Assembly: GCA_024640955.1 (NCBI GenBank)
Contig: JAHEDZ010000011.1
Location: 4,403 to 68,402, forward strand
Length of the DNA: 64,000 bases
Direction: 5' to 3'
Source: Oceanospirillaceae bacterium
GTDB taxonomy: Bacteria > Pseudomonadota > Gammaproteobacteria > Pseudomonadales > Balneatricaceae
Position numbers and translations under genes: made by a program. Positions 10,491 through 18,698 of the stretch are shown one piece after another. Under the pieces are notes generated by a model. That model made no database searches and had not been told where the DNA came from. It saw only the letters and a list, made by a program, of their open reading frames with translations. Each line of letters starts with the position of its first letter. Positions within the stretch are counted from its first letter, which is position 1.

Positions 10491-11747
10491 CTACTTCAAC
10501 GGCAAAAACAAGGTAGCGCTGAAGCCTCCTGACTCGCGATTGGCAAATCGAACATCGCCGCCGACTTGATGCGCTGCGCGCTGACAGATACTCAACCCTA
10601 GTCCATATCCACCCGAGTTAGCACCGCGCTTAAACGGCTGGCCTAGTTGATTAAGTAACTCAGGCGGCACGCCCACCCCATCATCAAACACCTCGACTTT
10701 GAGTTGGTCACTCGCACTTATCGCCTTCAGCCCCACTTTGGCACTCTCACCGGAGTGCTTCACAGCATTGGCCAACAAATTATTGACGATACGACTGAGC
10801 GGCTCCGCCGCAAATCGCATCGAATCGCCTACGGCGTTGAGATCGGCGCCTATTTCACGAGCAGGATCCAACATACGCGCATCCTCAACCAACTCCTGTA
10901 GGAGCGGCTTAAGCGGGACTGGTTGCTGATTAACCTGGGCAACCTGCTGACGCGAGAGCAATAGAAGCTCGCTGATCAACTTCTCGAGTCGAGCGCACTC
11001 CGTATTTATACGTACGACTAGCTTATCGTCCTCGCCCAGCTTTTGTTCAGCAAGCCCTGCAGAGGCTTGCAGACGCGCTAGCGGCGCACGTAGTTCGTGA
11101 GAGACATCACGTAGCAGGTACTCTTGGGCATTAAGCGTGCGCTCAACATATTCGGCCATCTGATCGATTTCGCGTGCTAATGCACCCAGCTCATCAGTAC
11201 GGGTGCTTAACTTAAGATCAGCCCGGGCTGCTAAGTTCTCATTATCATGCACCGACTTCACATGGGCACTAAGGGCGTTAATCGGCCGTACGATAAGCCA
11301 GGTTAGTAACAGGCTACTCAAGAGCGAAACAAGCAGCAGCCAGATCGCTTGTACCGACAACAGGAAGCCCAACATGCGCTCTACCAACACGGTGTCCGCA
11401 GCAGGCTGGAAAAGTATCTGGTACTCGCGGCCGCTGTATGACTCAACTTCAATATCAACGGCATTTCGCGGAGCTCTGCGCCTTTCACCGTAGAGGACTC
11501 GACCACTCTCTTCATCAAGAATCCAAATACGCATATGTCGGCTATACGGCTCTCGTGGCTCTCTACCCTGTTCTATATCGTTGATTATCTGCTTAGCTAG
11601 GATCTCGACTCGTTCCTTTTGAAAACCAGCTCGCTCGTTTTTATCTGCAATCTCTTGATAAACAGCCAGACTCATCAGTATGCCCAGCATACTTACCAGC
11701 CAAACTGCGCCAAATATTCTCCAGAAAAGACGTTGGTACCAGCGCAT
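10491..11747 (-). CDS. cpxA: CpxA-type envelope-stress sensor histidine kinase
   Basis: 418 aa inner-membrane kinase. TM1 lies near residues 9-30, followed by a periplasmic sensor of about 100 residues, TM2 around 135-160, a HAMP domain, HisKA with LRDVSHELRAPLARLQASAG (the CpxA-type H box), and HATPase with NNLLANAVKHS (N box), FDDGVGVP and GGYGLGLSICQRA. Its ATG overlaps the stop of the regulator gene by one base (TGATG), so the pair is coupled. The divergent cpxP/spy gene and the CpxR box support the assignment. It is shorter than E. coli CpxA because the periplasmic domain is smaller. Confidence 0.88.
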   Translation of the reverse strand: MRWYQRLFWRIFGAVWLVSMLGILMSLAVYQEIADKNERAGFQKERVEILAKQIINDIEQGREPREPYSRHMRIWILDEESGRVLYGERRRAPRNAVDIEVESYSGREYQILFQPAADTVLVERMLGFLLSVQAIWLLLVSLLSSLLLTWLIVRPINALSAHVKSVHDNENLAARADLKLSTRTDELGALAREIDQMAEYVERTLNAQEYLLRDVSHELRAPLARLQASAGLAEQKLGEDDKLVVRINTECARLEKLISELLLLSRQQVAQVNQQPVPLKPLLQELVEDARMLDPAREIGADLNAVGDSMRFAAEPLSRIVNNLLANAVKHSGESAKVGLKAISASDQLKVEVFDDGVGVPPELLNQLGQPFKRGANSGGYGLGLSICQRAAHQVGGDVRFANRESGGFSATLFLPLK

Positions 11748-12457
11748 CAGGTAGCCCCCTTCAACGCCATTTGATAACCCTGCCCGCGGACAGTTTTTAT
11801 GGCTTCACCAAGTCCGGTCAGCTCCTGTTCAAGCTTGATGCGTACGCGACTGACGTGGACATCAATCGCTCTGTCATAAGCTGTGAGTTTTCGGTGCAAC
11901 ACCTCTTCAGTCAATCGCTCTTTGCTGACCAACTGCCCTGCTGCCTGCATTAACATTTGCAACACATTGAACTCAGCACTGGTTAGGTGAATCTCTGAAC
12001 CCTGAACCTGCGCCAACCGAAGCTGCGGATCCAGCAAAATAGCGCCAACGCTGAGCGGTTTAGACTGTTGCGAGGAGCTCTGATCAATTGACTGGGTGCG
12101 TCTGAGCACGGCCTTAATGCGTGCGAGTAGTTCCCTCGGATTAGCCGGTTTGGGAAGATAATCATCTGCACCCATTTCTAGACCTAAAATGCGATCGATA
12201 TCATCGCCTCGACCAGTCAGCATGATTACCGGCGTCTGCATGCGCGGGCGCAATTGCTGCAAAAGTTCTAGGCCCGACAGGCCAGGCATCATAATATCAA
12301 AGACACAGATATCGTAGACCCTTCGCGCATCAAAGTACTCAATGGCAATCTCAGCGCTGCCGGCGGTCTCAACCTCATACCCCTCATTACCGAGATATTC
12401 AGCTAAGAGCTCAGACAGCTCCGTGTCGTCATCCACTAGAAGTATACGTGTACTCAT
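11747..12457 (-). CDS. cpxR: CpxR-type response regulator
   Basis: 236 aa OmpR-family regulator. I start at 12457 (MSTRILLVDDDTELSELLAEY) because upstream in-frame residues do not belong to the receiver fold. The receiver has the acidic DDD cluster, phospho-acceptor Asp in YDICVFDIMMPGLSG, and Lys in YLPKPANPREL. The winged helix includes LTSAEFNVLQMLMQAAGQLVSK in two parts and YDRAIDVHVSRVRIKLE. It is the partner of the kinase directly downstream. An exact CpxR box lies 77 bp upstream of its start, so autoregulation is expected. Confidence 0.9.
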   Translation of the reverse strand: MSTRILLVDDDTELSELLAEYLGNEGYEVETAGSAEIAIEYFDARRVYDICVFDIMMPGLSGLELLQQLRPRMQTPVIMLTGRGDDIDRILGLEMGADDYLPKPANPRELLARIKAVLRRTQSIDQSSSQQSKPLSVGAILLDPQLRLAQVQGSEIHLTSAEFNVLQMLMQAAGQLVSKERLTEEVLHRKLTAYDRAIDVHVSRVRIKLEQELTGLGEAIKTVRGQGYQMALKGAT

Positions 12458-12533
12458 TTGAGGCCTGCTGTTGCAATTAGACCGCTCTAGTTTACGGCGA
12501 ATCGAGCGGGCGTACACAATAGCACGGGGGATC

Positions 12534-12548
12534 TTTACCCTTCTTTAC
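12534..12548 (-). promoter_or_regulatory. CpxR box between cpxR and cpxP/spy
   Basis: On the minus strand the sequence is GTAAAGAAGGGTAAA, an exact match to the E. coli CpxR consensus GTAAA-N5-GTAAA. It lies in the 166 bp divergent gap, 77 bp from the cpxR start and 76 bp from the cpxP/spy start, so it could control both. Confidence 0.88.
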
Positions 12549-12623
12549 GCTTTCGTAACCCAACTTAGCATTGCACCTAGCCATAATGAACTTATCAAAA
12601 CGAGCTCATATGGAGAGACGACA

Positions 12624-13040
12624 ATGAAAAAGACAATCATCGCAACACTGACTGCTGTAACTCTGACTGTTGGTGCTATCTCTGGCGTTGCATACGCTCA
12701 CAAAGGTTCTAAAGGTCCTGAGGGTGCCGTAGAACGGCTGACTGAGCGCCTAAATCTAACCACTGAGCAGCAGTCTGAACTGCAGGCGATCTTCGATCAG
12801 AAGCTAATAGATCGTAAGAACATGCAGGAGAACACCACTGCAGAGCAGCGTAAAAACCTGCGTGAAAATGCACGTGACGGCATGAAAGCCAAAATGGAAG
12901 CGGATATCAAAGCGCTACTTACGCCCGAACAAGTTGCACTCTTTGATCAGATGCACGCCGAGAAAGGTGATGACCACGAGCGCGAAGAGCGCGGCCACAA
13001 AGGTAAAGGCGGTCACGGTGAAGAGAAGTGTGACGACTGA
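12624..13040 (+). CDS. CpxP/Spy family periplasmic stress protein
   Basis: 138 aa exported protein. I start at 12624 (MKKTIIATLTAVTLTVGAIS), which has SD GGAGAG and gives a clean signal peptide ending VAYA. The mature part is all-helical and holds two LTxEQ-type repeats, LTERLNLTTEQQSELQ and LLTPEQVALFDQMH, the hallmark of the LTxxQ (CpxP/Spy) family. The tail is rich in His, Glu and Lys (HEREERGHKGKGGHGEE), which might bind metal. These proteins act as periplasmic chaperones or feed back on CpxA. A strong terminator follows. Confidence 0.9.
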   Translation: MKKTIIATLTAVTLTVGAISGVAYAHKGSKGPEGAVERLTERLNLTTEQQSELQAIFDQKLIDRKNMQENTTAEQRKNLRENARDGMKAKMEADIKALLTPEQVALFDQMHAEKGDDHEREERGHKGKGGHGEEKCDD

Positions 13041-13059
13041 GGCTATATAAAACAGAATC

Positions 13060-13081
13060 GGGGAGCTTTGCTCCCCTTTTT
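13060..13081 (+). terminator. Terminator after cpxP/spy
   Basis: GGGGAGC-TTT-GCTCCCC followed by TTTTT: a perfect 7 bp G+C-rich stem with a 3 nt loop. It ends next to the stop of the convergent hydrolase gene. Confidence 0.92.
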
Positions 13082-13082
13082 G

Positions 13083-14372
13083 TTAACAAGCCTGACTCAA
13101 ATCCGAATCGAACTGATTAAAGAACTCAATCACCATAGCTGCAGTCCAAGTAAAGGTATCACCACCGCAGGGGGTACCTGTAATCGGACCGTAATACTCA
13201 GCAAAGCCGCTGGTCTCAATCAGATCGATACTGTCAGTCACTATACGGTGGATAACTTTATCCTCTCCCCCTGCCCTCAGCCCTTGAGCGATCATGTAAT
13301 TTACAATCAGCCAAACGGGCCCGCGCCAATAACGTAACTCATCAAATTCGGCCTCTGTACTGGGGTGGCTGGCAACAAGATAGCGTGTTGTCTGCCCGAT
13401 GGTCTCAATTGTTTGAGCCACTCGATGGATCCTTGCTTGAGGAACAGGCGCAAATACAGCCAAAAGACCGCCTATTGAGGGACTGTTCACCGGCTCGTTA
13501 CTCACCCGGTCAAAGCATAAATACTGTCCAAACTCTTCAGACCAAAGAAGCTCCATAGAACTAAGCATCGCTGATGCCATGGTCATTGAGGCACTTTGAA
13601 TCTCTGATTCTCCAAGCTCTCCTGCTAGTTCTGCCGCTGCAAAGCAGGAGCGGATTAGAATCGCATTAAAGCCAGGGTCAACTATCTGGAACGGAGACTG
13701 TATGGCAATCTCGCGATTGTCCCAGCCAAGGCTTCTAAACTTCTCCACCAACCATATGTAACGTTTGTACTGTTCATCCGTCGGGCGATGATCGGGGTTG
13801 GCATGCGACGTGTCACGTCGAACGAACGGTTTAACCCCTTCAGTAGGCACCCGCTCAAATGCCCGGTCCCAGTCTACAGAGTTATCCCTTCCAGATTCCC
13901 AAGGGTGTACGATCGCTACCAGGCCTGACGCGTCTGCACGATAATTGGCAAACCATTGATGCCACTTGTGCACGCTGACTAAAAGAGCCCGCGCTCGATC
14001 AGCGAAAAGCGCTTTATTAGTGCAGCGTTTATACAGTTCGCAGAGCGCAAAACCCGCCACAGGTGGCTGGGTGATACCCGATGTTGGAACCGGTTGATCG
14101 GTTTGCCACACATCAGTATTTGGGAAGTAACCATCGTCCGGTTCGTGAAAAATAATATGTGGGACCATGCCATCGTTCCACTGCGACGCAAACAGGGTCT
14201 CAAGTTCGACAAAGGCCCTATCAATATCAAAATGAGAAAATCCAAGCGAACTAAGGCAGCTATCCCAATTCCACTGGAACGGATAGAGTCCATGTGTCGG
14301 AACAGTGTATCGACCGCGATCATTCTTACGCATAATCGCTTCGGCTTTTTGGAGATCTTTTGTTCGGTTCAT
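13083..14372 (-). CDS. Glucosylglycerate/mannosylglycerate hydrolase-like GH63 enzyme
   Basis: 429 aa (alpha/alpha)6-barrel glycosidase without signal peptide, so cytoplasmic. Motifs of the bacterial MGH/GgH group are GLYPFQWNWDSCLSSLGF, NDGMVPHIIFH, TSGITQPPVAGF, HPWESGRDNS (catalytic acid Asp region), YWRGPVWLIVNYM and EYYGPITGTPCGGDTFTWTA (catalytic base Glu region). Family members hydrolyse the compatible solutes glucosylglycerate or mannosylglycerate to sugar and glycerate. It is the last gene of an operon with a MalEFGK-like importer, 4 bp after the ATPase gene, which fits import followed by hydrolysis. Trehalase or other GH15/37/63-like substrates remain possible. Confidence 0.82.
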   Translation of the reverse strand: MNRTKDLQKAEAIMRKNDRGRYTVPTHGLYPFQWNWDSCLSSLGFSHFDIDRAFVELETLFASQWNDGMVPHIIFHEPDDGYFPNTDVWQTDQPVPTSGITQPPVAGFALCELYKRCTNKALFADRARALLVSVHKWHQWFANYRADASGLVAIVHPWESGRDNSVDWDRAFERVPTEGVKPFVRRDTSHANPDHRPTDEQYKRYIWLVEKFRSLGWDNREIAIQSPFQIVDPGFNAILIRSCFAAAELAGELGESEIQSASMTMASAMLSSMELLWSEEFGQYLCFDRVSNEPVNSPSIGGLLAVFAPVPQARIHRVAQTIETIGQTTRYLVASHPSTEAEFDELRYWRGPVWLIVNYMIAQGLRAGGEDKVIHRIVTDSIDLIETSGFAEYYGPITGTPCGGDTFTWTAAMVIEFFNQFDSDLSQAC

Positions 14373-14376
14373 ACGT

Positions 14377-15423
14377 TTAAACCTCCAGCGCTTTGGTTGT
14401 ATTTTTATCGAACCAACGAATCCGGTCCAATTGCGGCTGTAGTTTGAGATGATCGCCAGCTTTTACCTCAAGCCCACTATCCAAAACTGCACGGAACATC
14501 CGTCCACCTACATCGCAAGTCACATGCAGATGCGCCCCAAGGGGCTCCACTAAACGGACTCGCGCGTCTAGCCCCGTTTCAGCAATCACAACATCTTCCG
14601 GCCGAATCGCGAAGTGTATTTGGTCTTCGTCAGATTTCGGTCCTGAGTAGTGCTCGCCAGCCACTCTCCACTGATGATTTTCGGCGCGATCTGCAACAAC
14701 AAAGTTCATGGGCGGGTTGCCGATAAACCCTGCCACAAACTCTGCGGCTGGATTGCGATATACCTCCATCGGTGTTGCTGCCTGAACGATTTCACCGCGA
14801 TTCATAACACTGATGCGGTCCGCCAGGCTCATCGCCTCAACCTGATCATGTGTGACATAAATGGCGGTCGTTTCGCTCTCGGCAAGGACACCTTTCAGCT
14901 CTGCACGCATCTCTAACCTAAGTAGTGCATCCAGATTAGAGAGCGGTTCATCCATCAAGATAACATCAGGCTCCATTGCCAAAGCACGAGCAACCGCCAC
15001 TCGCTGACGCTGTCCGCCGGAGAGTTCACCTGAATAGCGGCCAAGTAGCTGTTCAATGTGCATCAGTGAAGCAGTCCGCTTTACACGCTCCTGTACAACA
15101 GCTTCAGGCTGCTTTTGCATACGCAAACCGAAACCGATATTTTCAAATACCGTCATATGGGGAAACACCGCATAGTTCTGGAAAACCATTGCGATACCCC
15201 TATCTTTCGGCGGAAGATGGTCAATGCGTTTACCGCCAATCCAAACCTCTCCACTGGTTGCGGTTTCTAGGCCGGCAATGATGCGTAGCAGCGTCGTTTT
15301 ACCACAACCAGAGGCACCCAGAAGCACCATAAATTCGCGGTCGCTTATCGTCAGGTTGATATCACTTAGCGCCTGATAAGTCTCAAACTTCTTAGCGACG
15401 TTTTTAATTAGTATCTCAGCCAT
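14377..15423 (-). CDS. MalK/UgpC-like sugar ABC importer ATPase
   Basis: 348 aa ATPase of a carbohydrate uptake transporter-1. I start at 15423 (MAEILIKNVAKKFETYQAL), because the longer frame adds a non-conserved leader. Walker A is GASGCGKTTLLRI, Q-loop VFQNYAVFPHMTV, signature LSGGQRQRVAVARALA, Walker B VILMDEPLSNLD, H-loop YVTHDQVEAMSLAD. A C-terminal TOBE/MalK regulatory domain follows (NPPMNFVVADR; IHFAIRPEDVVIAE). It powers the two permeases encoded directly upstream. Confidence 0.93.
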   Translation of the reverse strand: MAEILIKNVAKKFETYQALSDINLTISDREFMVLLGASGCGKTTLLRIIAGLETATSGEVWIGGKRIDHLPPKDRGIAMVFQNYAVFPHMTVFENIGFGLRMQKQPEAVVQERVKRTASLMHIEQLLGRYSGELSGGQRQRVAVARALAMEPDVILMDEPLSNLDALLRLEMRAELKGVLAESETTAIYVTHDQVEAMSLADRISVMNRGEIVQAATPMEVYRNPAAEFVAGFIGNPPMNFVVADRAENHQWRVAGEHYSGPKSDEDQIHFAIRPEDVVIAETGLDARVRLVEPLGAHLHVTCDVGGRMFRAVLDSGLEVKAGDHLKLQPQLDRIRWFDKNTTKALEV

Positions 15424-15442
15424 TACATTGTCCTCAGAGCCG

Positions 15443-16273
15443 CTAGCGGTTAGCGATGCCCCACATAGCAAATAGGTATTTTCGCACTGCAAATATGAAA
15501 ACCAGCGCCGGTACAACAAGAATAAAACCACCCGCAAATTTCAGGTGTAGCGGAGAGGTATCGAGGTTTTGCAGCAGAAACGCCGTCAGTGTTCGATTCT
15601 CTATCGTGAGAACAGCTGCCGCGAAAACCTCATTCCACGAAATAACAAAAGCAAAAATTGCTGAGGCGGTGATTCCCGGTAAGATCAGCGGCAGAACCAC
15701 GTATCTGAAACCAGTCAGACGGGTGCAACCGAGTGTCCAAGACGCTTCCTCCAGCTCAACCGGTATCCCTGAAAACAGCGAGAAGGTGATAAGTACAGCA
15801 AAAGGTATAGCCAATGTTGTATGAACCAGCGCAAGACCAAAAATAGTGTCATCCAGACCCACCTGAATAAACATAACCGTCAGAGGCAAGGCCAACAGAG
15901 GTAACGGAAAAGCACGGGTCAACAGTATCAACAGTCGGAATAGTTCTTTACCTTTAAAATCGAAGCGCGATAGTGCGTAACCTGCCGGCGCACCAATCAC
16001 AATAGAGAGAACCATTGTGATCGCAGCAACATAAATCGAGTTAATCAGCGCACTGACCATCCCGCTGAAGCCGGCAAAGAATTCGAGGCTGGCGGTATCA
16101 AACTCCGGCACAAACGATTTTGGAAAACCCGAAACCGCAGCCGGGGACGATAGTGTATTGACCAGCAACAAATAGATAGGAACCAGTACCCAGGCGCACA
16201 ACAGAGCAACGGATGCACCGTAGACCCAACGGCCTGCGCGCACTGTACTGGTATTCGATAGTGAAGTACTCAT
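15443..16273 (-). CDS. MalG-like sugar ABC importer permease
   Basis: 276 aa inner-membrane protein with six predicted TM segments. The EAA coupling loop is EEASWTLGCTRLTGFRYVVLPL, which contacts the ATPase. Its ATG overlaps the stop of the other permease gene by 4 bp (ATGA), so the two are coupled and probably form a heterodimer. The ATPase gene follows after 19 bp. Confidence 0.92.
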   Translation of the reverse strand: MSTSLSNTSTVRAGRWVYGASVALLCAWVLVPIYLLLVNTLSSPAAVSGFPKSFVPEFDTASLEFFAGFSGMVSALINSIYVAAITMVLSIVIGAPAGYALSRFDFKGKELFRLLILLTRAFPLPLLALPLTVMFIQVGLDDTIFGLALVHTTLAIPFAVLITFSLFSGIPVELEEASWTLGCTRLTGFRYVVLPLILPGITASAIFAFVISWNEVFAAAVLTIENRTLTAFLLQNLDTSPLHLKFAGGFILVVPALVFIFAVRKYLFAMWGIANR

Positions 16274-17115
16274 ATCTGGGCCCCCTTCGGTACACGCAGA
16301 GCACGAAGAATGACCAATGTGAAGGCAATTGAGATGCCCAATATCACCAGCGCTATCGCAGCTGCTGAACCGCTGTCGAGCAGGTCAAATTGATAGCTAT
16401 ACGTTTCACCCATCAATACAGGGAAGAGGGTTCCGCCTAGCGCCGCAACAACTGCAAAAATCTCGAACGCTAGAATCACCCGCAGAACCAAGGCGGTCTG
16501 GAGTGAAGGACGTAACAGTGGGAGAGTAATGCGTGTGAAGCGTTTCCAGGGTGACGCACCAAAAACTTCGGCAGCTTCGTAGTACTCTTTTGGTATCAAT
16601 CCAATACCGGCAACAAGAATAACCAGCATAATCGCGGTTGCACGCCAAATTTCAGCCAAAGCAATTGCTAGGAAGACCATTCCCATACTCTTATATGAGA
16701 GCAGGCTCGTAGGGCGATCTATCATGCCCAACGAATGCATCATGGAGTTGAGGAATCCAGACTGCTCAAAAATAGCCAACCAAATAATACCTGCGGCTAG
16801 ATCAGATATACCCAGCGGAATCGTCCAGATGTAGAGGACGATATCCCGCCCCTTTTTCATGCGGTTGACCATCGTTGCCATTAGCAGTGCCAAGGCGAGT
16901 TGCACTGGAACAACCGCCGCTGCCAACAACAGTGTATTCTTCAGTGAGATTGGAAATTTCCAATCGGAGAAGACACGTTCAAAGTTAGCAAGAGTTAAAC
17001 CCTGATCGTTCGTAAATGCCTGCCCTGCTACCTGAAAGAACGGATAGAGAAAAAACAGACATAGGAAGAGCGTTACCGGCAATATAAGCAGATAAGGCAA
17101 TCTATTGGAGTTCAT
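16270..17115 (-). CDS. MalF-like sugar ABC importer permease
   Basis: 281 aa inner-membrane protein. I start at 17115 (MNSNRLPYLLILPVTLFLCL), where TM1 begins, because the frame upstream adds an arginine-rich leader unlike the family. The EAA loop is EAAEVFGASPWKRFTRITLPLL. It follows the binding-protein gene by about 80 bp and overlaps the MalG-like gene. It is shorter than E. coli MalF, as usual for CUT1 permeases of disaccharides and osmolytes. Confidence 0.92.
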   Translation of the reverse strand: MNSNRLPYLLILPVTLFLCLFFLYPFFQVAGQAFTNDQGLTLANFERVFSDWKFPISLKNTLLLAAAVVPVQLALALLMATMVNRMKKGRDIVLYIWTIPLGISDLAAGIIWLAIFEQSGFLNSMMHSLGMIDRPTSLLSYKSMGMVFLAIALAEIWRATAIMLVILVAGIGLIPKEYYEAAEVFGASPWKRFTRITLPLLRPSLQTALVLRVILAFEIFAVVAALGGTLFPVLMGETYSYQFDLLDSGSAAAIALVILGISIAFTLVILRALRVPKGAQI

Positions 17116-17194
17116 TGGGCTACCAGCGATTATGGTGTGACAGAGTGAATAAAAGAGGAGGCGCCACAGGACGCGACGCCCCCCCACGAGCCGG

Positions 17195-18460
17195 TTACTC
17201 TACCGGGCACGCACCTTCAGACGGTGCATCCGGTGCCCAACAAGGCGCACCTGTTTCATTCATTATTGCAGCCAGCTTACCCTTCTGATCATCGAGTACC
17301 ATCCGGATGTCCTGACCTGCCAAGACGATTCGTTCAAAAGTATCGCTGTAGACTTTACTGAAGTCACCGCCCTTCGAACCCAGTCCAGCAGGTAAGAGGC
17401 CTGGGTTAGCATCAGATGAGCTACTCATCTTAGCGACGGCATTGCCTGCGGCAGCTACGGCTGGTGGCAAGTCGCCCGGCAAATTAACATCAACCACGGG
17501 GAAGAAGTTGGTCGCACGTAAGGTGGCGATCTGTGTTTCCGGCTTCAGCATATGTTGCACAAGCTCCTTCGCAGCATCCATGTCTGGTGCGGTGCGCGGA
17601 ATCGCTACACCAGCCAAGACAGGCATGAAGCCTCGGCCCTCTGGTCCGGCAGGCGCAGGAAACGCAACAAAGTCATCAGGACGTTCGTTGAAGGCTTGCG
17701 CTAGACGCGATGTGTGGTCGAATGCGATCCAAGCATCGCCACTCAGCAACTGCTCCTGCAAGAATGAGAAGTTGGTTGAAGCAGGGTTTGTGTGCTCCCA
17801 CAGCTCGAGAAACTTCTCCCATGCACCGACGGCTTTATCTGATGCGAAAGTGCGGACAACACCATCAGTAAAGGATGGGTACAGGTAACCCTGGAAGAAT
17901 CGGTGTTTCAGGCCTTTTGGACCAGCAGGGAAGCCAAACTTTGGTTCTCCAGTTGCTTCATGAACATTCGCAGCCCAAGCTATCAATTGATCGTAAGTCA
18001 GCGCGTCAATGTTAGCGCCCTCTGGCAGGTATTGAAGCGCCTCTTTGTTCGCTGCCATTATGTAGCTAGCCTGCATCCACGGGATATATTGCAGGCTGGA
18101 TTCACCTAACTTCGCCAAGTTATTAAATGTCGCACTGTTCGACTCTACGCCCAGGTCTGATAGATCGACCAAATCCGCTGCATCCATCGCTGCATAGTCT
18201 CCGTGCAACGCACCGAGCACGCCAATAGAACCGCTTCCCGCCTCTAACTCTGCCTGTAAACGAGTCAACCAAGGGCCGCCATCGTTAGCCTGGTAATCTA
18301 CCGTACCAGCGCCAGCAAGAACCTGTTCACGCATCGCCTGCTGCTCCTGCACTGGCTTGGCCTGCGTCGACCAGAACAGAACGTCTGCTGACGCCGCGTT
18401 TGCAATGATCGCCGCGGGAAGTGCGATAGCAAGAGCAAGTTTCGATTTTATTGTTTTCAT
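17195..18460 (-). CDS. Extracellular solute-binding protein (family 1) of the sugar ABC importer
   Basis: 421 aa periplasmic binding protein with signal peptide MKTIKSKLALAIALPAAIIA and cleavage near ASADV. The fold is that of MalE-like proteins: VLFWSTQAKPVQEQQAM early, YIPWMQASYIMAANKEALQYL, and the hinge-side GDAWIAFDHTSRLAQAF. Two cysteines near the C-terminus (APCWAPDAPSEGACPVE) may form a disulfide. It is the first gene of the operon and lies directly behind a candidate LacI-family operator. The ligand is probably the substrate of the hydrolase at 13083-14372. Confidence 0.92.
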   Translation of the reverse strand: MKTIKSKLALAIALPAAIIANAASADVLFWSTQAKPVQEQQAMREQVLAGAGTVDYQANDGGPWLTRLQAELEAGSGSIGVLGALHGDYAAMDAADLVDLSDLGVESNSATFNNLAKLGESSLQYIPWMQASYIMAANKEALQYLPEGANIDALTYDQLIAWAANVHEATGEPKFGFPAGPKGLKHRFFQGYLYPSFTDGVVRTFASDKAVGAWEKFLELWEHTNPASTNFSFLQEQLLSGDAWIAFDHTSRLAQAFNERPDDFVAFPAPAGPEGRGFMPVLAGVAIPRTAPDMDAAKELVQHMLKPETQIATLRATNFFPVVDVNLPGDLPPAVAAAGNAVAKMSSSSDANPGLLPAGLGSKGGDFSKVYSDTFERIVLAGQDIRMVLDDQKGKLAAIMNETGAPCWAPDAPSEGACPVE

Positions 18461-18558
18461 CTATCTCTCCAATTTGTGATATCAGCCCTGGAGCTGAAAC
18501 TGGTACCAACACCACTGCCGAACTGCAGTGGAGTTATGCAAATACGCACCCCAAGACT

Positions 18559-18574
18559 GGTACATCGTTATACC
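18559..18574 (+). promoter_or_regulatory. Candidate LacI-family operator of the ABC operon
   Basis: GGTACATCGTTATACC is a 16 bp dyad centred on CG, with 6 of 8 pairs matching. It lies 99 bp upstream of the binding-protein start and shares the CGTTATA core with the second operator at 18669-18682. LacI-family repressors usually bind such CG-centred dyads. Confidence 0.6.
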
Positions 18575-18668
18575 TACTGTCAATTATAAATTTATTTTTA
18601 TTCAACATATATAACGACGAAATAACGTAGATTATTGTTTTAATTGAATAAACTATTTTCACTTGAAG

Positions 18669-18682
18669 ATACAACGTTATAT
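18669..18682 (+). promoter_or_regulatory. Candidate LacI-family operator at the repressor gene
   Basis: ATACAACGTTATAT is a 14 bp dyad centred on CG with one mismatched pair. It ends 16 bp before the repressor ATG and would allow autoregulation. Additional half-sites TATAACG (18610-18616) and AATAACG (18621-18627) lie between it and the first operator. Confidence 0.62.
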
Positions 18683-18698
18683 CCATTAATCTTAGATC

